Shown here in pieces: positions 46,094-54,343 of a DNA stretch of 64,000 bases (position 1 is the stretch's first letter; the number at the start of each line of letters is the position of its first letter). Under the pieces are notes generated by a model, which was given only the letters and a program-made list of their open reading frames with translations, did no database searches and was not told the origin of the DNA. Source of the DNA: Brevundimonas bullata (GTDB taxonomy: Bacteria; Pseudomonadota; Alphaproteobacteria; Caulobacterales; Caulobacteraceae). The position numbers were made by a program, and so were the translations under genes. The stretch covers positions 248,001 through 312,000 of the forward strand of contig NZ_JACHLM010000001.1 of the NCBI RefSeq assembly GCF_014207965.1. Direction: 5' to 3'.

Positions 46094-47278
46094 TCACGCC
46101 CCCGGCAGTTGCAGCAGGTGTTTGGCGATGATGTTCAGCTGGATTTCGCTGGTGCCGCCTTCGATGGAGTTGGCCTTGGTGCGCAGCCAGTCGCGGGCGG
46201 CGGCGCCGTCCTTCGAGCGTTCGCCCTCCCATTCCAGTGCGTCCGAACCGCCTGCCGCCATGGCCAGTTCGTGGCGGCGCTTGTTCAGTTCAGAGCCGTA
46301 GTATTTGAGCATTGAGGCGATGGCCGGGTGCGCCTGTTTGGCCTTCACCTGATCCCCCACCCGCTCCATCGCCAGACGGAAGGCGGCGGCGTCGATGTCG
46401 TAGTCGGCGATGCGGGCGCGCAAGGACGGCTCGTCCAGCCGGCCAGCCTCGTCCACGCCCAGGGCGTCGACCGCGACCTGGCTGAGCGGGCGTCCGACGC
46501 CGATGTCGCCCATGGCGCCGATCATGGTCCGCTCGTGCGCCAGCAGGGCTTTGGCCACGTCCCAGCCGCGGTTCAGGGTTCCAATCAGGTTTTCCTTCTC
46601 GACCCGCACGTCGTCGAAGAAGGTCTCGCAGAAGGGCGACTTGCCGCTGATCAGCGTGATGGGGCGGGTGCTGACGCCCGGCGTCGCCATGTCGAACAGG
46701 ACGAAGCTGATGCCCAGATGCTTGGGCGCCTCGGGGTCGGTGCGGACCAGACAGAAGATCCAGTCGGCCTGATCGGCGTAGGAGGTCCAGACCTTCTGGC
46801 CGTTGACGATCCAGTGGTCGCCGCGATCCTCGGCGCGGGTCTGGATCGAGGCCAGGTCGGAGCCGGAGCCGGGCTCGGAATAGCCCTGACACCAGCGGAT
46901 CTCGCCGCGCACGATGGGGGGCAGGAAGCGCTGCTTCTGCTCCTCGGTTCCAAAGGCCAGCAGCGCCGGCCCCAGCATCCAGATGCCGAAGCTGGCCAGC
47001 GGCATCTGGGCCTGGATGCGGCGCATCTCCGACGCCAGCACCTTGGCCTCTTCGCGGGACAGGCCGCCGCCGCCATAGGCGCTGGGCCATTCCGGCGCGG
47101 TCCAGCCGCGCGCGGCCATGCGCTCCAACCACAGCTTGTGCGCCGGGGTCTTGAACACGGCCTTGCGGCCGCCCCAGACATAGTCCTCGTCGCCGTCACG
47201 CGGTCCGCGCACCTCGGGCGGGCAGTTGGCCTCCAGCCAGGCGCGCGTTTCGGCGCGGAATGTGTCCAGGTCGGTCAT
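46094..47278 (-). CDS. Acyl-CoA dehydrogenase, first of a pair
   Basis: A 394-residue canonical acyl-CoA dehydrogenase: MTDLDTFRAETRAWLEANCP start, WPSAYGGGGLSREEAKVLAS, WCQGYSEPGSGSDLASIQTR (FAD pyrimidine contacts), DHWIVNGQKVWTSYADQADW (the W-x-I-N-G-x-K-x-W-x-T motif) and the C-terminal IEGGTSEIQLNIIAKHLLQL. This composition resembles steroid- or terpenoid-degrading FadE proteins that work as heterotetramers with the downstream partner. The ATG at 47278 starts directly at the family N-terminus. Confidence 0.9.
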   Translation of the reverse strand: MTDLDTFRAETRAWLEANCPPEVRGPRDGDEDYVWGGRKAVFKTPAHKLWLERMAARGWTAPEWPSAYGGGGLSREEAKVLASEMRRIQAQMPLASFGIWMLGPALLAFGTEEQKQRFLPPIVRGEIRWCQGYSEPGSGSDLASIQTRAEDRGDHWIVNGQKVWTSYADQADWIFCLVRTDPEAPKHLGISFVLFDMATPGVSTRPITLISGKSPFCETFFDDVRVEKENLIGTLNRGWDVAKALLAHERTMIGAMGDIGVGRPLSQVAVDALGVDEAGRLDEPSLRARIADYDIDAAAFRLAMERVGDQVKAKQAHPAIASMLKYYGSELNKRRHELAMAAGGSDALEWEGERSKDGAAARDWLRTKANSIEGGTSEIQLNIIAKHLLQLPGA

Positions 47279-47409
47279 CTGCGTGCCCTTGCTGCGTTTC
47301 CCGGAAGCGAGGCTAACAGCAATCCGTTGCGATTGGCTACGGTCTCCAGCCAAGGTTCTGAACCGCCGCGCCTGTGGCGCGTTTTGGGCCCGCACAGAGG
47401 GGCCTTGGC

Positions 47410-47940
47410 ATGATCATTCTCAATCGTCTGGTGTTCGGCGCGGCCAGTCTGCTGCTGCTTCTGCTGGCCCTGGGGCTGGTCTGGCTGGGGCTAGGCGACG
47501 CGTGGGAGGCCATTCGCAGCCCCGATCGGTCCGGGGCCGACGCCATCCTGGATGTGCTGGGCTATGTCATCGTCGCCATCGCCGTCTTCGACGTGGCCAA
47601 ATACCTGTTCGAAGACGAGGTAAGGCGCGGCAGCGAGCGGCGCAGCGCGGCGGAGGCCCGGCGCAGCCTGACCAAGTTCCTGTCGACCATCATCATCGCC
47701 GTCTTCCTTGAGGCCCTGGTGGTGGTGTTCAAGACGGCACGCGAGGACGTGGCCCTGCTGGTCTATCCGACGGCCCTGCTGATCGCCGCCGTTCTGGTTC
47801 TGGTCGGCCTGGGCGCCTACCAACGCTTCTCGGCCACCGTTGAGGAGAAGGTCGGCGATGACGATGCGGCGGAGGAACGGCTCGACGAGCAGCAGGCGAA
47901 GACACCGACCCGCCGCACCCCCGCCCGCAAGAAGGCCTAG
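47410..47940 (+). CDS. Membrane protein of unknown function, 176 residues
   Basis: Four hydrophobic segments at about residues 8-28, 46-64, 93-112 and 120-141. The N-terminus MIILNRLVFGAASLLLLLLA is a clear first helix; the loop after the second (KYLFEDEVRRGSERRSAAEA) is charged, and the C-terminal 30 residues are a Glu- then Lys/Arg/Pro-rich tail. It looks like the alphaproteobacterial hypothetical proteins related to DUF-type general stress membrane proteins, but I cannot name a family. Convergent with the RAM-domain gene (18-bp gap). Confidence 0.65.
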   Translation: MIILNRLVFGAASLLLLLLALGLVWLGLGDAWEAIRSPDRSGADAILDVLGYVIVAIAVFDVAKYLFEDEVRRGSERRSAAEARRSLTKFLSTIIIAVFLEALVVVFKTAREDVALLVYPTALLIAAVLVLVGLGAYQRFSATVEEKVGDDDAAEERLDEQQAKTPTRRTPARKKA

Positions 47941-47958
47941 CCGCGCCGCCCTCGGAGG

Positions 47959-48216
47959 CTACTTCTTCGAGGGCAGGAAGGGCGAGAAGGTGATGACGGT
48001 GAAGGTGTCGCGGATGTGCGGGCGCGTCTGCACCTGCTTGGTCACGAAGGTGCCGATGTCGGCGTCTTTCGGCAGCTGGAACTTGGCCAGCAGGTCGTGC
48101 TGACCCGAGGTCGAGTAAACTTCCGACACGTTTTCAACGTTGTCGACCAGGTCGGCGGCGACATCGTTGGCGTAGCCCAACTCGCATTTGATGAAGACGA
48201 AAATGGCGGTCATCAT
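47959..48216 (-). CDS. Stand-alone Lrp/AsnC ligand-binding (RAM) domain protein
   Basis: An 85-residue protein consisting only of the Lrp/AsnC effector-binding alpha-beta sandwich: MTAIFVFIKCELGYANDVAA, VSEVYSTSGQHDLLAKFQLP and a C-terminal ITFSPFL. No DNA-binding domain is present. Such proteins bind amino acids and may form mixed oligomers with full-length Lrp-type regulators. GGGAGG 8 bases upstream supports the ATG at 48216 (ATG at 48213 is equal). Divergent from the hydrolase gene. Confidence 0.9.
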   Translation of the reverse strand: MMTAIFVFIKCELGYANDVAADLVDNVENVSEVYSTSGQHDLLAKFQLPKDADIGTFVTKQVQTRPHIRDTFTVITFSPFLPSKK

Positions 48217-48264
48217 GGTCGGAACCTCCCGTTCAAGCGGAGGTGCATAGCGGATGGAAACGGC

Positions 48265-49095
48265 ATGGGTAAGGCTCCGGCGACACTGACGGCCCCTCCA
48301 GTCGACTACGAGGCGGCGTACAACAATCGGGAACGGGTGCCGGGACACCCGGAAATCCTGAAACGATGGCGAGAAGATTCGGCCCGCGTCATCGACGCGC
48401 GGCGTCCTGAAACCGTCGAATACGGCCCCGGCGAGCGTCAGAAGATGGAATGGTTCGACGCCGGATCCGGCGCGCCGACCGCCATCTTCATGCACGGCGG
48501 CTATTGGCAGGCGCTGGACCGGGCCTGGTTCGCCTGGGTGGCGCCGGCCCTGCTGGAGCACGGGATCAGCGTGGTCATTCCCGGCTATGACCTGGCCCCG
48601 GCGGTCAAGGTCGGCGCCATCATCGGCGAGATGCGCCGCGCCACGGAGCTGGTGCGCGACCGCACCGGCAAGCGGCCCCTGGTCTTTGGTCATTCCGTCG
48701 GCGGGCATATGGCGGCGGCCATGCTGTCCGAAGGGCGGGCGCGGGCGGCGCTGGCGATTTCCGGCGTGTTCGACATCGAGCCGCTGATCCACACCTCGCT
48801 GAACCAGGCTCTGGGGCTGGACGCGGTCACGGCGCGGGCGCTGTCGCCTATCCACTGGCCAGCGCCGAACGGCGGAGCGCCGGGCGGTCGGGCGCTGGAC
48901 TGCTGGGTCGGCGGGGCGGAGAGCAACGAGTTCATCCGCCAGAGCCGCAGCATGGCCGCCGAGTGGGGCGGCAAGGGCGCCGACACCCATGTCGAGGTGC
49001 TGGACGGGCTGGATCACTTCACCATCCTGGACCCGCTGGCCGACAAGGACAGCCGCATGGTCAAGCGGCTGGTGACGCTGGCGACCGCCGAATAA
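48265..49095 (+). CDS. Alpha/beta hydrolase, kynurenine formamidase/esterase-like
   Basis: A 276-residue cytoplasmic hydrolase. The oxyanion motif is IFMHGGYWQALDRAWFAWVA, the nucleophile is in VFGHSVGGHMAAAML, and Asp and His near the C-terminus lie in DGLDHFTILDPLADK. The start PPVDYEAAYNNRERVPGHPE with its N-terminal YNN motif is shared with bacterial N-formylkynurenine formamidase-like and aryl-ester hydrolases (BD-FAE). Substrate unknown. It is 91 bp upstream of eda on the same strand. Confidence 0.85.
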   Translation: MGKAPATLTAPPVDYEAAYNNRERVPGHPEILKRWREDSARVIDARRPETVEYGPGERQKMEWFDAGSGAPTAIFMHGGYWQALDRAWFAWVAPALLEHGISVVIPGYDLAPAVKVGAIIGEMRRATELVRDRTGKRPLVFGHSVGGHMAAAMLSEGRARAALAISGVFDIEPLIHTSLNQALGLDAVTARALSPIHWPAPNGGAPGGRALDCWVGGAESNEFIRQSRSMAAEWGGKGADTHVEVLDGLDHFTILDPLADKDSRMVKRLVTLATAE

Positions 49096-49186
49096 GGCGT
49101 CGCTTACCAGGATTGATCCCGGTGTCACTTGACGAGGGCGCCGGGAACCGCCGATCTGCGGGCCTGATAGGCCTGAAGGAGACCCC

Positions 49187-49858
49187 ATGCGACACGATCG
49201 TCTCAGCGTGCTGACCGCCCTCGAAACCCAGGGCGTCGTCCCGGTCTTCTATCATGCCGACCCGGAGGTCTGCGCCGAGGTGATCCGCGCCTGCGCCCGC
49301 GGCGGGGCCAAGGCGGTCGAGTTCACCAACCGCGGCGACTTCGCCTGGGAGACCTTCACCGCCCTGTCGAAACAGTTCGCCCAGACCGATCCCGACATCA
49401 TCATGGGTGTCGGCTCGATCCTGGATGCGCCGACGGCGGCCCTCTACCTCGCCTCGGGCGCGCGCTTCGTCATCAGCCCCTGCCTGGTGCCCGAGGTGGC
49501 CCAGGTCTGCAACCGCCGTCAGGTGGCCTATTCGCCCGGCTGCGGCTCGGTGCGCGACATCTCGGAAGCTCAGAGCCTGGGTTGCGAGATCGTCAAGCTC
49601 TTCCCCGGCGCCTCCGTCGGCGGGCCGGACTTCGTCAAGGCGGTGCTGGGGCCGATGCCCTGGACCAAGATCATGCCGACCGGCGGGGTGGACCCGGACG
49701 AGGCCTCCATCGCCAAATGGTTCGGCTCGGGCATCGTGGCGGCGGGCATGGGGTCCAAGCTGATCACCGATGCGGCGATCCAGGCCAGAGACTGGGCGGG
49801 GATCGAGGCCAAGGTGCGCCAGACGGTCGAAGCGATTGCGGCGTTCCGGGCGAAGTAA
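49187..49858 (+). CDS. eda: 2-dehydro-3-deoxy-6-phosphogluconate (KDPG) aldolase
   Basis: A 223-residue class I aldolase closing the Entner-Doudoroff pathway by cleaving KDPG to pyruvate and glyceraldehyde 3-phosphate. The Schiff-base lysine is Lys137 in CEIVKLFPGASVGGPDFVKA; PVFYHADPEVCAEV and GVGSILDAPTAALYLASGAR are further family motifs, and MPTGGVDPDEASIAKWFGSG binds phosphate. It matches the variant Eda group with the VEFTNRGDFAWETF segment. Its genes of use are edd and zwf at 36-41 kb, so the pathway is complete in this window but split in two loci. Confidence 0.92.
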   Translation: MRHDRLSVLTALETQGVVPVFYHADPEVCAEVIRACARGGAKAVEFTNRGDFAWETFTALSKQFAQTDPDIIMGVGSILDAPTAALYLASGARFVISPCLVPEVAQVCNRRQVAYSPGCGSVRDISEAQSLGCEIVKLFPGASVGGPDFVKAVLGPMPWTKIMPTGGVDPDEASIAKWFGSGIVAAGMGSKLITDAAIQARDWAGIEAKVRQTVEAIAAFRAK

Positions 49859-49867
49859 CGCCTCTTC

Positions 49868-50007
49868 TTTCCTCCCCATTCCATGGGGAGGGGGACCGCG
49901 TAGCGGTGGAGGGGGGCGGCACAGAGGGCTGACGTTGAGACGCCCCCTCCGTCACGTCGCCTTCGGCGCCGCGCCACCTCCCCATCGCTGCGCGACAGGG
50001 AGGAAAG
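49868..50007. repeat. Palindromic repeat, family B copy 2, between convergent eda and ppa
   Basis: A 140-bp element bounded by TTTCCTCCCC and its complement, containing GGGGGACCGCGTAGCGGTGG; closely related to the 33573 element, and its left half matches the half element at 62246 in reverse orientation. Confidence 0.8.
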
Positions 50008-50011
50008 GTAA

Positions 50012-50045
50012 AGAAAAAGGCCCCGCCGGTTGAGCCAGCGGGGCC
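50012..50045 (-). terminator. Rho-independent terminator of ppa
   Basis: Minus strand: stem GGCCCCGCTGG/CCGGCGGGGCC (one mismatch), followed by TTTTT. It begins 26 bases after the ppa stop codon. Confidence 0.88.
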
Positions 50046-50070
50046 TCTCCTATTCATACGCTTCGTCGCC

Positions 50071-50628
50071 TCAGGCGGCTTCGGCGGCGGCCTTGGCCAG
50101 TTTGGCTTGGTGGGCGGCCATGCCGGCGGCGATCAGTTCGGCGGCTTCGCCGGCGTCGCCCCAACCGTGGACCGTGACCGACTTGCCCTTCTCCAGATCC
50201 TTGTAGCGGGTGAAGAAGTGCTCGATCTGCTCGATCAGGATGGCGGGCAGCTGACGGTAGCTGGAGACCTCGGTGTAGTAGGGGTTCAGCTTGTCGACCG
50301 GCACGGCCAGGATCTTTTCATCGCCGCCGGCTTCGTCGACCATCTTCAGCACGCCGATGGGACGCGAGCGGATGACGCAGCCCGGCACCACCGGGGTCGG
50401 GTTCAGCACGATGACGTCGCAGGGATCGCCGTCGTCCGACAGGGTGTGCGGGATGAAGCCGTAGTTGCCCGGATAGTACATGGCGGTGTGCAGGAAGCGG
50501 TCCACGAACAGGGCGCCCGAGGCCTTGTCCATCTCGTATTTGACCGGCAGGCCGCCCTGCGGGATTTCGATGATCACGTTGACGTCCCAGGGGGCGTTCG
50601 GGCCGACCGGAATGGCTTCGATGTTCAT
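50071..50628 (-). CDS. ppa: Inorganic pyrophosphatase
   Basis: A 185-residue family I pyrophosphatase hydrolysing PPi in the cytoplasm. The signature [12 protein letters not shown] contains the three metal-binding Asp residues; [20 protein letters not shown] and [12 protein letters not shown] are the other conserved parts. Length is normal. Ends with a clear terminator on the same strand; upstream it is divergent from the DUF599 gene. Confidence 0.96.
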   Translation of the reverse strand: MNIEAIPVGPNAPWDVNVIIEIPQGGLPVKYEMDKASGALFVDRFLHTAMYYPGNYGFIPHTLSDDGDPCDVIVLNPTPVVPGCVIRSRPIGVLKMVDEAGGDEKILAVPVDKLNPYYTEVSSYRQLPAILIEQIEHFFTRYKDLEKGKSVTVHGWGDAGEAAELIAAGMAAHQAKLAKAAAEAA

Positions 50629-50765
50629 GGTACGCTCTTGTTGCAGGTGCGAACGGGGAGTTTGGGCGGCGTGATAAGCTTTGCATCGCCGAACAGCAAG
50701 CTTCAGAGGATGCATTGCGACGATCAGCCTTGCTCCATAGGCCCGACTGAAGGCATCAACAGGGC

Positions 50766-51452
50766 ATGAGCCTGTTCGACTGGATCGCCCTCGCCCTCTT
50801 CTTCATCGCCTGGCTCGGCTATGGTCCGATCCTGAGCGTGATCGCGCGGCGCAGCGGGTCGCTGAACGACGATATGCTGGTCGTCCGCGACAGCTGGATG
50901 ACCGCCATGACCCATCGCGAGATCCGGCTGATCGACAGCCAGCTGATGGGGCATTCGATCAACTCGGCCTCCTTTTTCGCCTCGACCAACCTGCTGCTGA
51001 TCGCCGCTGTGGCCGGCATCCTGTTCGGCGGCGAGAACGCCTTGCGCGGGTTCGCCGCCGTCGGCGCCGAGGCGGTGCCGGTCAAGATTCTGGAGGCCAA
51101 GCTGGCTCTGGTTCTGGTCTGCCTGGCGCGCGGCTTCCTCGATTTCATCTGGTCGCTGCGGCAGATGAACTACGCCCTGGCTCTGATCGGCGCGGCGCCC
51201 GAAATTCACTCCGAGACCGACAAGGTCGCTTATGGCCATGCCGTGGCGCGGGTGCTGAACCCGGCCCTGGGCGGGTTCAGCCAGGGCGTGCGCGGCTACT
51301 ACTTCGCCCTGGCGGCGGCGGCCTGGCTGTTCGGGCCCACGTGGCTGGCGCTGGGGGTGATCTCGGCCTTCGGACTGCTGGTCTGGCGCCAGGCCGGGTC
51401 CCCGGCGGCGCGGGCCGTACGCACCGCTCGACGGCTGCTGGAACGCAGCTAG
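50766..51452 (+). CDS. DUF599 family membrane protein
   Basis: A 228-residue protein with four membrane helices at about residues 4-24, 73-92, 110-130 and 178-203. [20 protein letters not shown] between the first and second helices and [20 protein letters not shown] after the third are the conserved DUF599 parts. The function of the family is unknown. No signal peptide besides the first helix. A 250-bp intergenic region with a probable small RNA follows. Confidence 0.9.
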   Translation: MSLFDWIALALFFIAWLGYGPILSVIARRSGSLNDDMLVVRDSWMTAMTHREIRLIDSQLMGHSINSASFFASTNLLLIAAVAGILFGGENALRGFAAVGAEAVPVKILEAKLALVLVCLARGFLDFIWSLRQMNYALALIGAAPEIHSETDKVAYGHAVARVLNPALGGFSQGVRGYYFALAAAAWLFGPTWLALGVISAFGLLVWRQAGSPAARAVRTARRLLERS

Positions 51453-51534
51453 GCCTGAGTTTGGCCATATTGCAGCCGCGAACGATTTATGCGGATCGCG
51501 CGCCCCGCGACAGGTAACAACGAAACAGATTTAC

Positions 51535-51563
51535 GTAACAGCCTGTGATCGCACAAAGATAAT
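51535..51563 (+). promoter_or_regulatory. Candidate promoter of the small RNA
   Basis: GTAACA (51535-51540), 17-base spacer, GATAAT (51558-51563). This predicts a start near 51570 and an RNA of about 120 nt ending at the terminator at 51688. Confidence 0.4.
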
Positions 51564-51569
51564 CGGACC

Positions 51570-51688
51570 TTGAAATTTTGTGCGCTGCAAACTAACTTGG
51601 CTTTCGACGCCTCCGGGCGTCATGCCCTTCCTGGGCGTTTCCTCCCTATAGACTTTATATGCCGCGCCCCCGGGCGCGGCTTTTTTTT
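51570..51688 (+). ncRNA. Probable small RNA with three hairpins and a CCUCCC motif
   Basis: No ORF explains this 120-base stretch, yet it has a promoter-like sequence at its head and a strong intrinsic terminator at its end. Hairpin 1: GACGCC-TCCG-GGCGTC (51606-51621). Hairpin 2: ATGCCC-TTCCT-GGGCGT (51622-51638). Then CCTCCC (51641-51646), unpaired and complementary to Shine-Dalgarno sequences, as in several alphaproteobacterial trans-acting small RNAs. The terminator forms the third hairpin. It could instead be a structured 3' UTR of the DUF599 gene. Confidence 0.5.
51661..51688 (+). terminator. Strong Rho-independent terminator
   Basis: GCCGCGCCC/GGGCGCGGC stem with a tight loop followed by eight T. 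It ends the small RNA or the DUF599 transcript. Confidence 0.9.
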
Positions 51689-51704
51689 GGTCTGCAAGGT
51701 CGGC

Positions 51705-52559
51705 TCACACGGCGAAGTCTTCGCCCAGAGCCGCAATCACCCGGTTCAGCCCCGACTGGCAACGCCCCCAGCTGACCGAAGGCGCGCTCGCGACCTCATC
51801 CCAATAAAGCCGACGGTTCAGTTCGATCTGGATCGCCTCTAAGCCCTCGTCAGGCCGCCCCCAGGACTGGGTGGCGTAACCGCCTGCATAGGGCCGGTTC
51901 AGCGCCACGCGCCAGCCCAGAGCCTCGAACAGCGCCCGCAGACGCCGCGTCAGCCCCACCGCGCAGCTGGTCCCATAGCGGTCGCCCAGGACCACGTCCG
52001 GCCCATTCGGCCCCGTGGCGCGCGCGGGCATGGAATGCCAGTCGATCAGAATGGCACGCCCGTGGCGGTCACGCGCCGCCTGCATCTGTTCGGCCAGGGC
52101 CGCATGATAGGGGGCATGGACCCGGCCGATCCGTCCCCTCGCCTCTTCCAGCGTCAGACGGCGGTCGTAGAGCGCCCTCCCGTCCCCGGCCAGGCGCGGC
52201 ACGACGCCATATCCGGCCAAGGTCTTCAGCCCCGGCGGCGGCGCTTCCGGCGCCCCGACGATCAGGACAGGGTCCAGTTCGTCCGGGCCGCGGTTCAGAT
52301 CGACATAGGCCCGCCCGATCCGCCCGGTGATCAACACCACCCCTACCGCCGCGCTGGCGGTCAGAAGCTGGTCCACGGCCGCGTCCTCGGCGCTGCGCAA
52401 CGACGCCTCTGACAGGCCCACGGCCGCCCCCATGTCCTCGGGGTAGATCACGCCCGAATGAGGCGAGGCGAACACCAGCGGCGTCGCCCGCCCGGACGGC
52501 GCGGGGGAGATGCTGAAGGTCGCGTCGGTCGGCGCTGGTTTCATGGGCTGGGGGCTCAT
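51705..52559 (-). CDS. N-formylglutamate amidohydrolase family protein
   Basis: A 284-residue zinc-dependent hydrolase of the FGase family, which acts on N-formyl-L-glutamate in histidine breakdown or on related N-acyl compounds. Motifs: LVFASPHSGVIYPEDM (metal His in PHSG), GRAYVDLNRGPDELDP, ALYDRRLTLEEARGRI, the metal site ILIDWHSMPARA and NRPYAGGYATQSWGRP. Starts at 52559 or at the ATG at 52544. Divergent from cpdR with a 129-bp gap. No hut genes are nearby, so the substrate is uncertain. Confidence 0.88.
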   Translation of the reverse strand: MSPQPMKPAPTDATFSISPAPSGRATPLVFASPHSGVIYPEDMGAAVGLSEASLRSAEDAAVDQLLTASAAVGVVLITGRIGRAYVDLNRGPDELDPVLIVGAPEAPPPGLKTLAGYGVVPRLAGDGRALYDRRLTLEEARGRIGRVHAPYHAALAEQMQAARDRHGRAILIDWHSMPARATGPNGPDVVLGDRYGTSCAVGLTRRLRALFEALGWRVALNRPYAGGYATQSWGRPDEGLEAIQIELNRRLYWDEVASAPSVSWGRCQSGLNRVIAALGEDFAV

Positions 52560-52688
52560 GGCTTGGCCATAGACTGATTTATCCCCGACTTCGCCCCTCT
52601 ACGCATTCGTCTCAAGGGTGATTTTCATCACGAGTTTACAGATCACAGCCTAGGTTCCCCGCTGACATTCCAAGGACCTGATCCCCAC

Positions 52689-53045
52689 ATGGCGCGTATT
52701 CTGCTGGCCGAAGACGACGGCTCGCTTCGAGGCTTCCTGACCCGTGCGCTGGAACGCGCCGGTCACGCCGTGGTGGATTGCGAGAACGGCGACGACGCCA
52801 TCGACGCCCTGGAACAGGGTCCCTATGATCTGTTGCTGACCGACATCGTCATGCCCGGCGCCGACGGGATCGAGGTCGCCCGCGTCGCCGCCGTGCGCCA
52901 GCCGGGCATCCGCATCATGTTCATCACCGGCTTCGCCGCCGTCGCCTTGTCAGCCGCTCAAGCCACGCCTCAGGCCAAGGTTCTGTCCAAACCCGTCCAC
53001 CTGCGCGACCTGGTGAACGAGGTCGAACGGATGATCGCCGCCTAA
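52689..53045 (+). CDS. cpdR: Single-domain response regulator CpdR
   Basis: A 118-residue receiver-only protein. MARILLAEDDGSLRGFLTRA gives the acidic pocket, the phospho-acceptor Asp lies in LLTDIVMPGADGIE, the Thr in MFITGFAAVALSA and the Lys in KVLSKPVHLRDL. Length and sequence agree with CpdR, which in Caulobacter when unphosphorylated recruits ClpXP to the pole and primes degradation of PdeA and other substrates; CckA-ChpT phosphorylation switches it off. AAGGA lies 11 bases before the ATG. Confidence 0.92.
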   Translation: MARILLAEDDGSLRGFLTRALERAGHAVVDCENGDDAIDALEQGPYDLLLTDIVMPGADGIEVARVAAVRQPGIRIMFITGFAAVALSAAQATPQAKVLSKPVHLRDLVNEVERMIAA

Positions 53046-53156
53046 CGGAAAAATACGAAAAAAGAAGGCACAAGCCTCTTGCGGCGGCCGCAAACTGCGG
53101 GTTATAGACGCCGCCTTGCCGGGCAACGACATCAGTCGCCGCTCAGCAAACCCGGC

Positions 53157-53231
53157 GGACGCGTAGCTCAGCGGGAGAGCACCTCGTTGACATCGAGGGG
53201 GTCACAGGTTCAATCCCTGTCGTGTCCACCA
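53157..53231 (+). tRNA. tRNA-Val (anticodon GAC)
   Basis: Cloverleaf of 75 nt with encoded CCA. Acceptor stem GGACGCG pairs with CGTGTCC (one G-T pair), D-stem region GCTCAGCGGGAGAGC, anticodon stem CCTCG/CGAGG with loop TTGACAT (anticodon GAC), T-loop GGTTCAATCC and discriminator A followed by CCA. A T run follows directly and may end transcription. Confidence 0.97.
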
Positions 53232-53491
53232 TTTTTTCAGCAAGTTAGCTAGATAAGCCCATCCGGGCCAGTCGCTGCTTGCCGCTCACTGACTGGGCGC
53301 GACCACGCCGTTCCAGCGCCGCGCCGGCGGGACCAACAGCGATCCCTCGCGCCGCGCCATTGAAGCGTGGCCGAGACCTCTACCGGCCTGTTCGAGACCG
53401 TCAAAACACAGCGCCCGCGGAAACAGATGTTTCCCCCAACCCTGCGGAACACCAACGGTTTGCGACCGTTGCGCCCTCGGAGGAGCGCCAT
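53232..53491. other. Leader region between tRNA-Val and the Crp/Fnr gene
   Basis: About 260 bases without a gene. Near the end a perfect hairpin CAACGGT-TTGCG-ACCGTTG (53453-53471) precedes the GGAGGAG ribosome-binding site at 53479, a layout suited to control of translation. No copy of the tRNA 3' end is seen here. Confidence 0.5.
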
Positions 53492-53560
53492 ATGTATTGG
53501 GCGAGGGACAGGCGCTGCGCGACTGGAGGGTCGCCGCGCCAGAAAGCACGCAGCGCATGA
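53492..53560 (+). CDS. Short upstream ORF (22 residues) coupled to the Crp/Fnr gene
   Basis: MYWARDRRCATGGSPRQKAR followed by SA and stop. GGAGGAG is 6 bases before its ATG, the best ribosome-binding site in the region, and its TGA stop overlaps the ATG of the regulator (ATGA). This suggests a leader peptide whose translation feeds ribosomes to the regulator gene. Alternatively the regulator itself starts at TTG 53497, using the same ribosome-binding site, and the short frame is not used. Confidence 0.4.
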   Translation: MYWARDRRCATGGSPRQKARSA

Positions 53561-54312
53561 CGTCGCGAACCCTGACCGCGCGACGCAGCCTGGCCGTACC
53601 CGCGGATACGGCGGCGCTGCGCATCCTGAACACGGCCGCGCGCCTGTCGGACGAAGAACGCGCCCTGGTGCGCCGCCTCTGCATCTTTCAGGAAGTCATC
53701 AACGCGGGCGAAGCCTTCACCTCCGAAGGGAGGACGGTGACCCCGCGGCTGATCCTGAGCGGCTGGGCCTGCCGGCAGCGCATCCTGGCCGACGGCCAGC
53801 GGCAGATCTTCGGCTTCCTGCTGCCCGGCGACGGCGTCGGTCTCGGAACGGACGCGCGCCCGCTGGACGAAGCGTCAACAGTGGCCCTGACCCGGGTAGA
53901 GTGCGTCGACGCCGTCATGCTGCGCGAGATTCTGGCGCTTCAGGATCCCCGGCACGACCGGCTGCGCCGAGCCCTGGCCACCGCGCGCCGCTATGAAGAG
54001 ACCTGCCTTCTGAATCACGTCGTGCGCCTGGGCCGCCAGTCCGCCCTGGCCCGGCTGGCGCATCTGCTGCTGGAGCTGCGCGACCGCCTGCAACGGGCCG
54101 GGCTGTGCAGCATCGACCGGATGCACCTGCCCCTGACCCAGGAAGCGCTCGCGGACGCGCTGGGCCTCAGCCTGGTCCACGTCAGCCGAACCCTCAGCCA
54201 GATGAAGCGCAACCGCCTGATCGCGATGCAGAATGGCTGGCTGACCATTCTGGACGAGTCTTACCTCCGGTCCGCCTGCGACTACGACGCCGACTACCCG
54301 GTCCTTCATTGA
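53557..54312 (+). CDS. Crp/Fnr family transcription regulator
   Basis: A 251-residue regulator. An N-terminal cNMP-binding-type barrel (AGEAFTSEGRTVTPRLILSG, FGFLLPGDGVGLGTDARPLD) is followed by a long dimerisation helix and a winged helix at about residues 160-240 (LPLTQEALADALGLSLVHVS, RTLSQMKRNRLIAMQNGWLT). No Fnr-type cysteines for an Fe-S cluster are visible. It belongs to the alphaproteobacterial HTH_Crp_2 group. The barrel gene starts 32 bp downstream, so both are likely co-transcribed; the regulator is a natural candidate for controlling the convergent secreted-protein operon. Start choice is between ATG 53557 and TTG 53497. Confidence 0.85.
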   Translation: MTSRTLTARRSLAVPADTAALRILNTAARLSDEERALVRRLCIFQEVINAGEAFTSEGRTVTPRLILSGWACRQRILADGQRQIFGFLLPGDGVGLGTDARPLDEASTVALTRVECVDAVMLREILALQDPRHDRLRRALATARRYEETCLLNHVVRLGRQSALARLAHLLLELRDRLQRAGLCSIDRMHLPLTQEALADALGLSLVHVSRTLSQMKRNRLIAMQNGWLTILDESYLRSACDYDADYPVLH

Positions 54313-54323
54313 ATCCCGTCAAA

Positions 54324-54337
54324 AGAGAGAGAGAGAG
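54324..54337 (+). repeat. (AG)7 dinucleotide repeat forming the ribosome-binding site
   Basis: Seven AG units sit 6 bases upstream of the barrel-protein ATG (54344). Slipped-strand change in unit number would alter strength or spacing of the ribosome-binding site. Confidence 0.7.
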
Positions 54338-54343
54338 CGCGTT

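Noticed and set aside
48265..49858. Operon of the alpha/beta hydrolase and eda with a shared function
   Set aside because: The gap is 91 bp and the hydrolase motifs do not point to sugar-acid metabolism; co-transcription is possible, but a functional link is not supported.
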